In this document: piece by piece, positions 22,150 through 31,869 of the stretch
Numbering within the stretch: the stretch's first letter is position 1
Layout: each line of letters starts with the position of its first letter
Assembly: GCA_015680685.1 (NCBI GenBank)
Contig: MNCI01025160.1
Location: forward strand, 18,899-69,913
Direction of reading: 5' to 3'
From: Gnetum montanum
Lineage: Eukaryota; Streptophyta; Gnetopsida; Gnetales; Gnetaceae
DNA: 51,015 nt
The notes under the pieces: generated by a model
Told to the model about the DNA's origin: nothing
The model's input: the letters and a program-made list of their open reading frames with translations, nothing else
The model's database searches: none
Program-made: the position numbers and the translations under genes

Positions 22150-23230
22150 CTTTATGTCGACCAATTACGTGTTCTCCAAGATGCTCATGAGGGTCCTTAT
22201 GGAGGCCACTATGCAAGAAGATGCATGATCATTAAAATCCTAATGGTAGAGTACTATTGACCAACAATCTTCGAGGATGCCCATCAATTCATTTGCTTTT
22301 GTGAATAGTGACAATGTGATAGTGGAATGAGCACTTGAATGGAGGAACCTCAACAGTGGATCCAAACATTGAAACCCTTTAACATTTGAGGCATAAACAT
22401 CATGGGTCCTATTGCACCCATGTCAAATGGAAAGGAATACATAATAGTAACTATTGACTATTGTACAAAATGGGTAGCAGTAGTAGCCATCACTGACTAT
22501 ACATATTCCACTGCTACATGGTTTGTACAACAAAATGTTGTAAATAGGTTTGGAGTGCCATGTGCATTGATTTTTTACAATTGTACTCATTTTATAGGTG
22601 CTACCTTTCTCAAGCTCATGCAATGCTTGGGGTTTGAACATAAATTAATAATAGCCTACCACCCCCAAGCCGATGATCAAGGAGAGGTTACCAATAGAGA
22701 GATCACAAAACTCTTAATAAGAACAATTAGCAAATATACAAAAGATTGGAGCAAGAAACTTTATGATGGCCTCTAGGCATACCACTCAACATGAAAACTT
22801 CCTATAGGCTACTCTCCCTATGAGTTGGTGTACGGAAAGTTACCAACTCTGCTAATTCAATTTGAGCTCTGTACACTTTTAACAACTTGTATCCTTAAAC
22901 TTAACCTGTGCCTAACACAAAAAAAAAGATTAATCAACCTTAACGTGCTAGGTGAGAATCGATTGGTGGTCCTATCCTTGAATGAAGTGCACAAAGTATT
23001 CAATCAACAATGCCATGACCTTAGGATAAGAACAATGGAATTTCAACCTAGAGAAAATATCTTCTACTAGAATCCCATACACATACCTCAACAAACTAAG
23101 TTCTAGACATTGTGGGAAGGGCCTTATATCATTTATGAAACCTTTCCTTCTGGGATCATGTTAATTTACAAATTTGAAAGCCTAAACAAAAAGTAGGTGG
23201 CCAAAACATAAGAAGTAAAACCTTTTCATG
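22150..23230 (+). pseudogene. pol: Integrase pseudogene of element B
   Basis: The zinc-binding start DAHEGPYGGHYARRCMIIKIL lies near 22180-22243. The core is well preserved: from MGPIAPMSNGKEYIIVTID (22402) onward, 124 codons are open. The first catalytic Asp is in VTIDYCTKWV. The second block reads FYNCTHFIG where SDNGTHF is usual, so the Asp is lost. The Glu is kept in GEVTNREI near 22684-22710. The C-terminal part runs through YELVYGKLPTL (22825) and NEVHKVFNQQC to a GPYIIYETFPSG module near 23115-23155. The enzyme inserts element DNA into the host genome; this copy cannot. Confidence 0.9.
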
Positions 23231-24872
23231 AGCCCACGCAAGCCAATGCAAGTAATGCCTCATCAGATGGATGACCTCACTCAATCTTTTGGATCTCCTT
23301 CTTTCAACTTAGTCATGAGGGAGATGGCCATCCATGCTAACTATATAAGTGGCTCCTTAGTTTTTCTACTATTTATGTTTTTACACCTTTTTTTTTCACA
23401 CTTTCTTTATGTCTATACCAATTTTTTTTTACACTTTGTTACTTTTCTAAAATTTTTGTTTTCCAACATTGTTAGTATATTTTATTTTTTTTGAATATTT
23501 TATAATTTTTTGTATACTTTATTTTGGTGTGAACATTTCTTGTCTTCTAATAAAAGTGCTTTATTACCAATAGGACTTAGTGATGTTATAGCTGTTTACC
23601 AATGGTTGTTTGTACCTAATGTTTTTTATTGCTAATGTCTAGTTTCTATTTTAAAATTTTGATGACTGATGACTAAGACAAGTTTCTTTTTCATGGAATA
23701 GGTAGTAATTCCATGTCATCTACCAATCCACCAACTCTATGGTTTTCCTAGTTTTGGAAGTATGAGGTCCCATTTTCATTAATAAAAATTTAATGAACTT
23801 GTGACCTTGGTAGTTTCCAAACTTGGGAAAGTTTCAAAGGTTTGAAAAGGGCATGACTTCAAGGGGATTTAATACTCTTTATGCCTCTCTACTTACTTGA
23901 GTGCATGTTTGCTTTCATAGATTTCTTACCATTCCATGTCAACCAATAATAGGAAGTTGAATAAGTCTTTGCATGGTATGGTTCCCATCCAAACATTCAT
24001 AAAAACATAAAATACCCAAAACAACATGATGAAAATTCAAAGAACACCTCTTAGACAGAATAAATAGGTTATAAGCACTAGTTATGGAACTAGAAAGACA
24101 TGTTAGCCATGCTTGAAGGTCCCCTTTAACTAAGGCCCTTTCTCACTTCTTGCTTCTCTTTTCTTCTCAAATGAGGAATGGTGGTTATTTATGGGATCAT
24201 TCTTGTGTCTCAAGGCGATGGACCAGTCCTAGAGTGGTGATGCAAAGTCACTAAAAGTGGTTGGTTTTGATATGGACTAAGGTTGGAGTTTTATTGGATC
24301 ATCTAACCATAACTCCACAAGGGACTTCATGTGATCATGATTGGGACATCCATTCCATTCTCTATCTCATCCATCAATTCTTTCCATAACTCACCTCATT
24401 GTCAAATTTCATGTTTTTGTTTAATGTCTTAGTTTGACCAGTTCTTAGGTAGATTCTTCAAGATTTGGTCCTTAACTTTTCATAATAATTAATCAACTAT
24501 GGGGCCCACTAACTCCTTAGTTGGGGTTATGCAAGGGCAAAACGGGCATAATCTTTCTATGGGGAGGATCCACTTGCATAGCTCTTGGTTGGGCTAGTTA
24601 AGTCCCTTATCCTTAGGCATTTTGACAATCAAATCTTTTGCATTTTCCATCAGTTGCATCCAACTGTGTGCTCTTTAAGGAATTTCTCCAATCACTCTCC
24701 ATATTTTTTTGAAATCTCAAGCCCTCCTTATGTATCTCATTCTGTTCTTGGCTTTTTGGATTTCCATTTGACTTCAATTTCATTCAAAAACTTCTTGTAT
24801 TTTTCAAATTTTGACTTGGTCAATGATGGTCGCTAGTTGCGTTGACTAGGCCTAGTAGATGTAGCTAACTAT

Positions 24873-24906
24873 GTCAACTAGGCCTCATCTATGAGGCCTA
24901 TTTGAC
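24873..24906. repeat. 16-bp inverted repeat upstream of a TATA word in element B
   Basis: Arms GTCAACTAGGCCTCAT and ATGAGGCCTATTTGAC pair at 15 of 16 positions with a two-base centre. A further ACTAGGCCTAGT palindrome lies just upstream at 24845-24856. A TATATATA run (24922-24929) follows 16 bases later. Confidence 0.75.
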
Positions 24907-24921
24907 ACATGGAAAAAATTC

Positions 24922-24929
24922 TATATATA
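24922..24929 (+). promoter_or_regulatory. Candidate internal promoter (TATATATA) before the post-pol frame of element B
   Basis: CTATATATAG sits just after the inverted repeat and about 500 bp before the ATG at 25432. The arrangement resembles the dyad-plus-TATA layout of the LTRs in this window. Whether it ever drove transcription is inference. Confidence 0.35.
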
Positions 24930-25431
24930 GTTCCCACCACTTAGGAATTTTTTTCCATTTGCTTCAAACATAAGGGGAGTTTTTACAATTTTTTAGAGAT
25001 CAAAATCTTCCAAAGCTTGTAACTTTTAAACTATTTGTCTAATTCAGTCTATTCTTCAGCCCTATAGCTTTTGGAGGTATTTTTTAGGTCATGGGACCCA
25101 AAAACCTTAGGTTTCTGATAGAAAGTTTTTCTATTCAAATCCCACATCATCACCACAAATCTTAGTATTTTGACAAAAAAAAATTAAAATTTCTCTAACT
25201 CTCCCATGGGTTCAATGAATAAAATAATATTAAATCATCAACTTATCAGATTTAAACCCTTTCAACACACTTCAGTATCCTATTTAATCAGATAATAATA
25301 AAAAATATTAAAATAATCAAACTAGCCATGATCATAACTTAGCCAAGTGTAACTAGCCCAAGGGATAAGGTATTTCAAATGTTTCAAAGTTACACGTTAA
25401 GTGCTAATCCTTGGTCATGTTGTTATTATAG

Positions 25432-27285
25432 ATGGCACATAGATCAAAATGCTTGTAGGAAGGAGGATCATCTCAACCAAGAGACAAATGACTTAGAGCT
25501 ATAAGGAAGTAGTAAGAACAAGCCCAAGAATAGGTAGTAAAAACTTATGTGATGGGATCTCTCTGGGAGGAGCCTGAAGTAGAATTTGTCTAATAGATTT
25601 CCAATGGAGCTGATGTAACTAAACAATCCCACTAATATGAGGTGCTAGGATTTGTGCCAAGACTGGAGGTCACATTGACTCAAGTCTACCTTGATCAGAT
25701 CAAGCCTCGTGACATCCAACATTCAGTTCTCCAAGAATTGAACTTTGGACCATTCTTAGAACATGCTTCACCAGAAGTTAATATGCAATTGTAGAACTCT
25801 CCCATGTGACCAATCATCACTTCTAATTGGAAATGGTACATGGGATAGACATATCTCTTTTAGAACAATAGGTAAGTAGGAGCCATTATAAAGATCAAGG
25901 ACATTCAAATGTCCCACTCAGTGGAGGCTATTGCATAGGCCCTTAGGTTGCCTAATATTGGAACAAATTTGATAGAGACCTATATACAAGTGGGCCTGAA
26001 GGTAAAGATGTGGACCCAGTGATGTTATGGAGTGGATTGCAAAGAGTATGGTACACTCACCCTAATGGATCATGTATATTTCAAAATAGTAGTCCCTCAA
26101 TCCAATGGTGAGGCCTAGTAAGGTAATTGCCTTTATTGCCCATGCATGTGCTACTCTAAGTGGAAAATTTCATGTAAACCTTCCATAGCTAATCTATCTA
26201 GAGATAGAAAAGTGATTTAAGAAAAAAAATGTGGAAGAAAGGTCCTACCCTTTCCCCACCTCATCAAGAAACTATGCAAAAGGGCAAGAATAGTTTGCTA
26301 TGTCAATGATATAATCTAGCATACTACTTCTACCTCTTGGGTAGAAATGATGAAAGATAAGATTCCTACCACAACCAAGGAAGAGGAGTAGTAACCACCA
26401 CCTCCACCACCAATTCACAAAATAATACCAGATTCCTACGCTATCCTTAAATGAATGTGTGAGATCCAAGAGTAGCTCTTACATGAGTAGGAGTAGTGTT
26501 TAGGAATGAGTGGTGGTGATCCATCTATGTATCGCCTAGCAGTGAGTCACTTGAATGAAGTGTCTTGAATCATTATCCAAATGAAGGGAGGTGGAAAAAT
26601 ATTTTTAGCCTAGAGAAAATAGCTACCTTCGAGATAAAATCCTATCACCCAAGAGGTAATGGTCTCTCTCTCACAATAGTAGCAATTCCTAGACATCTTG
26701 CAGATTAAGGAGATGATAGAGTAGATGGAGCTTGTCAATCTCTGTTATGCAAATGTAGCAATGTTGACTATTGGATGGCAATGATATGAATTGGAGAAAT
26801 AGGTGGCTAGTTCTTACTTCTTGTATGAAGTTGAGTTCAAGTATCATAAAGACACCATGTAGAAGCTTAAGGTGGTAAATGTAGAACTTAATGTTCTTAG
26901 GCAGTGCTTCACTGATCAATGATCTATAGCTAAGAACATAGCTAAGAGAATGAGTGACTACTAGGAGCTATAGAATTCAATAAAGGTGTTCAATGTTGAA
27001 CACAAACTTTTTGCTGCTTGGTTCCTCAATGTGAAGAAGCTATTCTCGAAAATGCCCTATCCTTGAGATGTTCCCACACTAGTCCACATTCATGATGTAG
27101 TATGAACCATGAACAATTCCATGAGTAAGGAAGAGAAGATGAAGGAACTCTTGGACACCTTTCATCTTCTACTAGAAGTTGTAGCTATGGTAGCATAGCC
27201 ACAACCACCTCAACCACGACATGTGCCTAAAGAAAGAGAAGGTTCTTTCGAGTCTTAGGAGCCTCCACCTCTTGGGACCATTTGA
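25432..27285 (+). pseudogene. Post-pol frame of element B: 618-codon unknown protein with nonsense codons only
   Basis: From ATG at 25432 to a TGA at 27283 a single frame can be followed with no frameshift. It is interrupted by about 30-35 stops, nearly all TAG, TAA or TGA where CAG, CAA or CGA would fit. The N-terminal half has YEVLGFVPRLEVTLTQVYL and ITSNWKWYMG. The middle has LPFPHLIKKLCKRARIV, a line resembling the 'putative plant transposon protein' segments found in Athila-type elements. Then comes a poly-Pro run near 26394-26412. The C-terminal third is Lys/Glu/Leu-rich and could form a coiled coil (KLKVVNVELNVLRQ near 26864). Its place after integrase is that of the env-like frame of Athila elements. 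No membrane segment or signal peptide is evident, so an envelope role is not supported. Function unknown. Confidence 0.65.
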
Positions 27286-27544
27286 ACTTCTTCCTTTTCT
27301 TCACATCATTAGAGGAATTAGGTTTGTCATTTTTATCCTAGTTTTCAATTTTATTGTCTTAAACACCAAAATTTTGTAATGATTGTAATTCTATATCCTT
27401 GGGCACTTAGTGTTTGTTCATGTATGTTGTGTTTATGTATGTCAGTAGATAGTCAATAATCCCATACATTCCCAAACTTTTATAAGAAACTTTATCCTCC
27501 CTTTGTTCACTCGAGGATGAGTTTTCATTTAGTTGCATTTTCTA

Positions 27545-28249
27545 GGTTACATTGACAAGGCTTTATTAATGCTACCCCATTGATGTGACGATGTCAACAT
27601 GGGATTTGATGTGTTGGCATGGTCTCATCAACACAATGTCAATTTTTCCTATAAATAAGTGCTCAGTTGTCGTGTTTATGACATCTTTTTTCATAGTTGT
27701 AGTAGAGCTCTTATAGTTTTGTTATTTGAAAGTTAGAATATTTTTCTAAGTGCTCACAATAGGAATCAAAGAGTGTATGGATCTTTATTCTAGTACTATT
27801 GTACTTGAGCATGGTAGTATGTGTCACAATAAACATGAGATTTTTAATAAACCTTGTAGGACTTTGAAATAGATTAATTTTTTATTTTTGGATTTAATGT
27901 AGGATTTAATGTAGGACTTTGAACATGGATGCATATGCTAGAATTTGTTAGGTGAAGCTAGTTAGATTAAATTAGAAATTTAATTATTTTATTTTATTCA
28001 TTATTCTTTATCCTTAGGTGATTTAAAAACATAAAACATAAAATGATAAAAATCATATGCCTTAGTTGCACTTAATCATACCTTTGCATTTTACAAGTGT
28101 AATTGGAAAGATAATGATTGCAATGGTTAGTTTCACTTCCTAGAGACCAGTGTACTTAGAAGGCTATAAGTCCATGGAATTTGATCGGGTCACACATGAA
28201 CACTTAGTGGTTTGTTTGGTTGGGCATAGGGTCTACTCGCTACTCATCA
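27545..28249 (+). repeat. 3' LTR of element B
   Basis: It aligns with 12740-13591 through TATAAATA at 27650-27657 and the conserved transcribed block, and ends TACTCATCA at 28249. Compared with the 5' copy it lacks about 170 bp around 27905. The left boundary is uncertain by a few tens of bases: the upstream CTCGAGGATGAGTTTTCATT (27511-27530) is shared with element D, where the polypurine tract follows, but the tract is unrecognisable here. Confidence 0.75.
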
Positions 28250-28527
28250 TGTGTTAAAATCTTAGTCCTAAGTTGTGGGAGAGATTCTCTTTCAATTGTG
28301 TCTTGAATTAAGGAAAATCATTATGTGGTTGTAGAGCCTCATGCTCTATAACATTGTTTGAGCCTTGTGAGTGTTTGTGGATTGTGGAACCCTATTGTAA
28401 TCTTTGTTTCAATAATTGAAATAGCTAGTTTTCTAACTTCTAATTTTTTAGCATATTAATCTATCTTTCATAATATTAGGATTTAGTAAGATTGAAGGTT
28501 ATTTTATATTGGAGTGAACCTACTCCA
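28250..28527 (+). repeat. 3' LTR of element C, right part
   Basis: The sequence resumes the alignment with the 5' LTR of C (7688-7971) immediately after element B, and ends TACTCCA. The first five bases (TGTGT) are the right target copy of element B. Confidence 0.85.
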
Positions 28528-30394
28528 ATGAAGTACTTGTGAAAAGAAGGTATAAGAAATGGAATTGGGGGTGGGGAGGAGAAGAATTAGAATATAGTTA
28601 TTATATTGATCATGAGGATAGTCCTATGCCACAAGAGTGAAACATGTCTAGATGTATGCATAGATGGTCAAAGGATGTCATATGAGATTATGTCATACTT
28701 TATCCAAAGAAAATCTCAATGCACCATTAATAAAATAGTATGGATCCACTTAAATCATTACAAATACATTGAATTTTCAAGGGAAAAAATGAAGTACAAA
28801 GGTAAGGATTAAGAAAACGAATAACATATAGAGAGAGGATGGGATTATATAGAGTTATAATGTAATAAAAAGTAGACAAAATAACTAAGGTAGCATAGTC
28901 AAAGATCACTATCATAAGAATAATGTGGTACCACAAAAGTGGGGTATTACTAAATCCTACCCATAAAATAAATGTAAATAGATGTCATTAATCAAGATAA
29001 GCAAATAGAAAAATTCTATCTATTCCACTCAACACTTAGCATTTTCACACTTACAAAGATGCATCAGAATACTCAACACTAATTGCATGAGGTAATTTGC
29101 TTTTAATTTCCTCACTAAGACATTAAGAAAAAAGTAGAGTATAATAGAAATGAAAAGATTAAGGAAAAAGTAATTGAAAATATAGAGAATGATGTAGCAC
29201 AATAGTGATAGTAGAAGTAGAGATGGAGATTTACATAAACAAAATGACAAAGGGGAAATAACAAAGATATAAAGTGAGATCAACAAGGGAGAGGAAGAGG
29301 GTTTAAAAAAAATATATTAAATGAAGTGTAGTCTACACATAGGAGCACTTAAGATATATTATATTAATTGGATTAGGAAATGATCTATTGTCAAGAGTTG
29401 ATAGGTGAAAAACACTATTTTTGAGATACTATGTTGAACCTATGAGAGTAAAACATGATAGACCAATCTTGAAATTGGTTTTTAACATTTAACAAAGAAA
29501 ACACATATCCAAGTAAAAGGATATGATTACAAATAAAATACCTATCATAAGAAAGAAAATACATATAACAGAAGACCTATTATAAGACCTATCATAAGAA
29601 AGAAAATACATATAATAGAAGAGAGAACATAACATAACTAGCACCATGTAAAGAAGGAACCCAAGGATAACAAATTAACAAAGAAAAATTTATAAGTATT
29701 TGAGAGGGTATTAAAGAGATATATTGAATCTTGGTAGAAAGACCAAAGCCAACACTATATATGATACTAAAAAGAGATAATATGGAATTGAACCCTAAGG
29801 GAGTTATGCAGGATATGATACTAGGTAGTAAAAGGGAGGTTTTTGTTATATTTGGAATATTCTCATTTCAATATTTAGAATTATAGCAAAAAATGTTATA
29901 TTAAATTCAATGTATAACTAACATTACTACATTATTGTAAAAACTAGTGTTTTACATTATTATGGTTGGAATTTTCTATTATGATGAAATGAACCATATT
30001 TATCTTTCTATTTTAGATAAGTTTACAAAATCATTTAACAAATTGTAGAATCTTTCATTACATTTTAATAACCAAATACCCTAGCCTCATAAATGATTGA
30101 TTATAGTTTTATTGAATCTAAGATCATTTTGTGCTAATGAAAAATTTTTCTTAAGAAATGTATTCATTTAAATAATAATATAAATCACTAAAAAGATAAT
30201 ATTAAATAGTTATATAAAGATATTAAATATGATTATCAAATTTTCATTAACTTCTAAAATTTCTCCAATGGTAATCATTAGATCATAAGCGAAAGTACCA
30301 ATGTGATCATTCATGAAGAGAAGATAATCTATTTTTTAATCATAAATAAAAAATAAAAATGTTGAGTAATATTTACAAGTTATTCATTAAAACT
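28528..30394. other. AT-rich spacer without recognisable genes
   Basis: No coding region, RNA gene or terminal repeat stands out. The only clear structure is the direct repeat at 29541-29621. Short open stretches on both strands look random. Confidence 0.5.
29541..29621. repeat. Short direct repeat, 34 bp twice at 47-bp spacing
   Basis: The segment 29541-29574 recurs at 29588-29621 with one mismatch. The linker itself contains a shorter copy of the first 12 bases. This probably arose by local duplication. Confidence 0.85.
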
Positions 30395-30985
30395 TTATAG
30401 TTCCTCAATGTTGAATTCATCACTAATAGTATTTATAATAGATGGTAGTAACTTCCAAAGTAGGTAGTCATCTTTAGGATTATTTAGATCATATTCTACA
30501 ACTTCAATAAATTTTCCTTTGTCCTCATCAAAAATTTTATCATATGTGTTATCAACCATCATAACATCTTCTCATCCATGTTGTAAAAGCTTTTGGAAAA
30601 TTAAAAGCATAGTTCTTTAGCAATAAATTTTTTCGTATTGTGTTTGAAACTAAGTGAATTTAGGCTTTACATAAAGATACTTAATAATATATTTTGTTAT
30701 TCTTTCTACATTGGCTGACTATTTTGAAGACCAAAATGCATATTGAATTTTTTTCTTCTTCAATCATGTAAGAAACTCATGCATAATAGGTCGAATATAG
30801 TAATACTTTCTTCCAAGCATGACTTCATATTTTCTTTTTCACTTCTTTAGTTCATTTACATTTGATAAATGTACATCCTTTACAAGTACTCCATGTAGAT
30901 ATAGTATAACTATTTTTCTTCTTTCTCCTTTTTCATTTATATTTGCAAATATTCGTAGTATGTGCATCAACTAATCATATCCTTA
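30395..30985 (-). pseudogene. Decayed FCP1/NIF-like HAD phosphatase domain
   Basis: A single frame of about 195 codons, ending in a TAA at 30395-30397, contains the three landmarks of the FCP1/SCP (NIF) phosphatase fold in the right order and spacing. RKIVILYLHGVLV (near 30930-30890) matches the catalytic DxDGT/DLNGVL loop, but both Asp positions read Tyr and His. YYYIRPIMHEFL near 30805-30770 and QYAFWSSK near 30745-30722 match RPGLHEFL...VWSSA. Then VMMVDNTYDKIF near 30570-30530 matches LLVDDSPYKAF, and DDYLLWKLLPSI near 30475-30440 matches the C-terminal DDYLL.LLP line. Six internal stops and loss of the nucleophile make it a pseudogene. Plant members dephosphorylate proteins such as the RNA polymerase II tail, but the substrate here is unknown. 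It lies downstream of the Ulp1-like segment on the same strand. Confidence 0.7.
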
Positions 30986-31293
30986 TTTCAATTAAAGAAA
31001 CATAATTATTCATTTCTAAATGTAAATATATTGATAATGCATATTAAAAATTATAATAATCATCATAATAAAAATGAAAAAAATTGAATATTAAAAAACT
31101 TTAATATGACAGATACACTTGTTAAATAAGAGATAAGAAATTAGAACTGAATATAGTTATTTAACATTAGAAAACCATGTTGTATGCTAGTTAGATATAT
31201 TTAATATATTCCATAGGATTTTCCTTCTATATAGTGGTACATTTGATGCCTTAAATAATGTATTTCTTCCACATATAATTTATATTACATAAA

Positions 31294-31740
31294 TTAAGAC
31301 ATAAACAACATAGTTATATTTATTTCTTTACCATGGTATATTTCTTTAAAATAATTGTCTCCATAGTTCTTAATGAAATTAACTCTCTCTATTCTAAATA
31401 CTCTACTCCACCTCAAGGTACTTGTAAATAATATTAGTTTTTCATTGCATTTAATATAACTATGGAGAGGATCCATGATTGATATTGAACTTGCCAAGAT
31501 ATCAACAACAATGATTACCCAATGAAACATAATCCTTCAAATCTTGATGTTAACTAGAAAAAAAAATTTGTGGTTATTAAATGTAATGCTTCTTTGCTAT
31601 ATAAAACTTAACATACTTTGTCTTAATTTCAACTTTCCATATTTTGCTTTATATAATCCACTTAATTCTAATACTAAGGATGGATTAAAAAATAATATGT
31701 TCAATGAAATTCTAGAATTGGTTGCATCTTTTTGAAATAG
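31294..31740 (-). pseudogene. Decayed Ulp1-like (C48) cysteine protease segment
   Basis: One frame of 149 codons with two stops reads through to a TAA at 31294. The diagnostic part is HKFFFLVNIK (near 31575-31545), then FHWVIIVVDILASSISIMDPLHS (near 31525-31460, here given as its landmarks HWVIIVVD and SISIMD). This corresponds to the Ulp1 core F.PVN...HW.L.VVD....I.I.DS with catalytic His and Asp. The downstream Q...C part holding the nucleophile Cys was not found before the stop, so the domain is incomplete or continued in another exon. C48 proteases cleave SUMO in hosts and also occur in plant transposons (MULE and CACTA types). About 300 bp separate it from the phosphatase segment. Confidence 0.6.
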
Positions 31741-31869
31741 TATTTAAATACTATATCTCCTATGTCTCCTATACTCTTATTTTATATGTCTACTATTTAA
31801 ATATATATATAAATTAAATATATCCTTCAATACAAAGGTAGAAGATAAATTATTTACATAATTTTGTCA

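Larger units (their letters stand above)
23231..25431 (+). other. Long non-coding region after integrase in element B
   Basis: About 2.2 kb without a usable reading frame. Large parts match, in order, the region downstream of protease in element D (minus strand, 39600 down to about 38640): the GGAGATGGCC block near 23320, the block near 23740-24000, and the block near 24120-24170. The shared non-coding DNA shows it is an original part of this element family. A T-rich stretch lies at 23380-23520. Confidence 0.7.
12704..28249 (+). mobile_element. Element B: large Tat/Athila-like Ty3/gypsy element nested in the 3' LTR of C
   Basis: LTRs at 12704-13591 and about 27545-28249 flank a full gag-pol region plus a 618-codon frame after pol. 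Target copies read TGTAT (12699-12703) and TGTGT (28250-28254), differing by one transition. The 5' LTR of C supplies the unoccupied site. The raw length of 15,546 bp falls to about 12.1 kb after removing the 3438-bp insert at 18185-21622. The PBS is of tRNA-Asp type. Gag, protease, RT, RNase H and integrase all align with element A but are dead: protease active site NSS, RT box FMEE, and many TAG stops. Confidence 0.9.
7191..28527 (+). mobile_element. Element C: decayed Ty3/gypsy chromovirus-like element, split by element B
   Basis: The 5' LTR at 7191-7971 matches 12057-12703 plus 28250-28527, so the 3' LTR is split by a 15.5-kb insertion (element B). Without it the element is about 5.8 kb, a usual size for plant chromoviruses. 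The PBS is of initiator-tRNA-Met type. The internal order is gag, protease, RT, RNase H, integrase and a chromodomain-like end, all broken by stops and shifts. Flanks read AATGA on the left (7186-7190) and AATGA on the right (28527-28531) if one A is shared with the LTR end. Confidence 0.85.

Noticed and set aside
25432-27285. Retroviral-type envelope gene
   Set aside because: The position after integrase fits, but no signal peptide, membrane segment or glycoprotein features can be seen. It is kept as an unknown frame.
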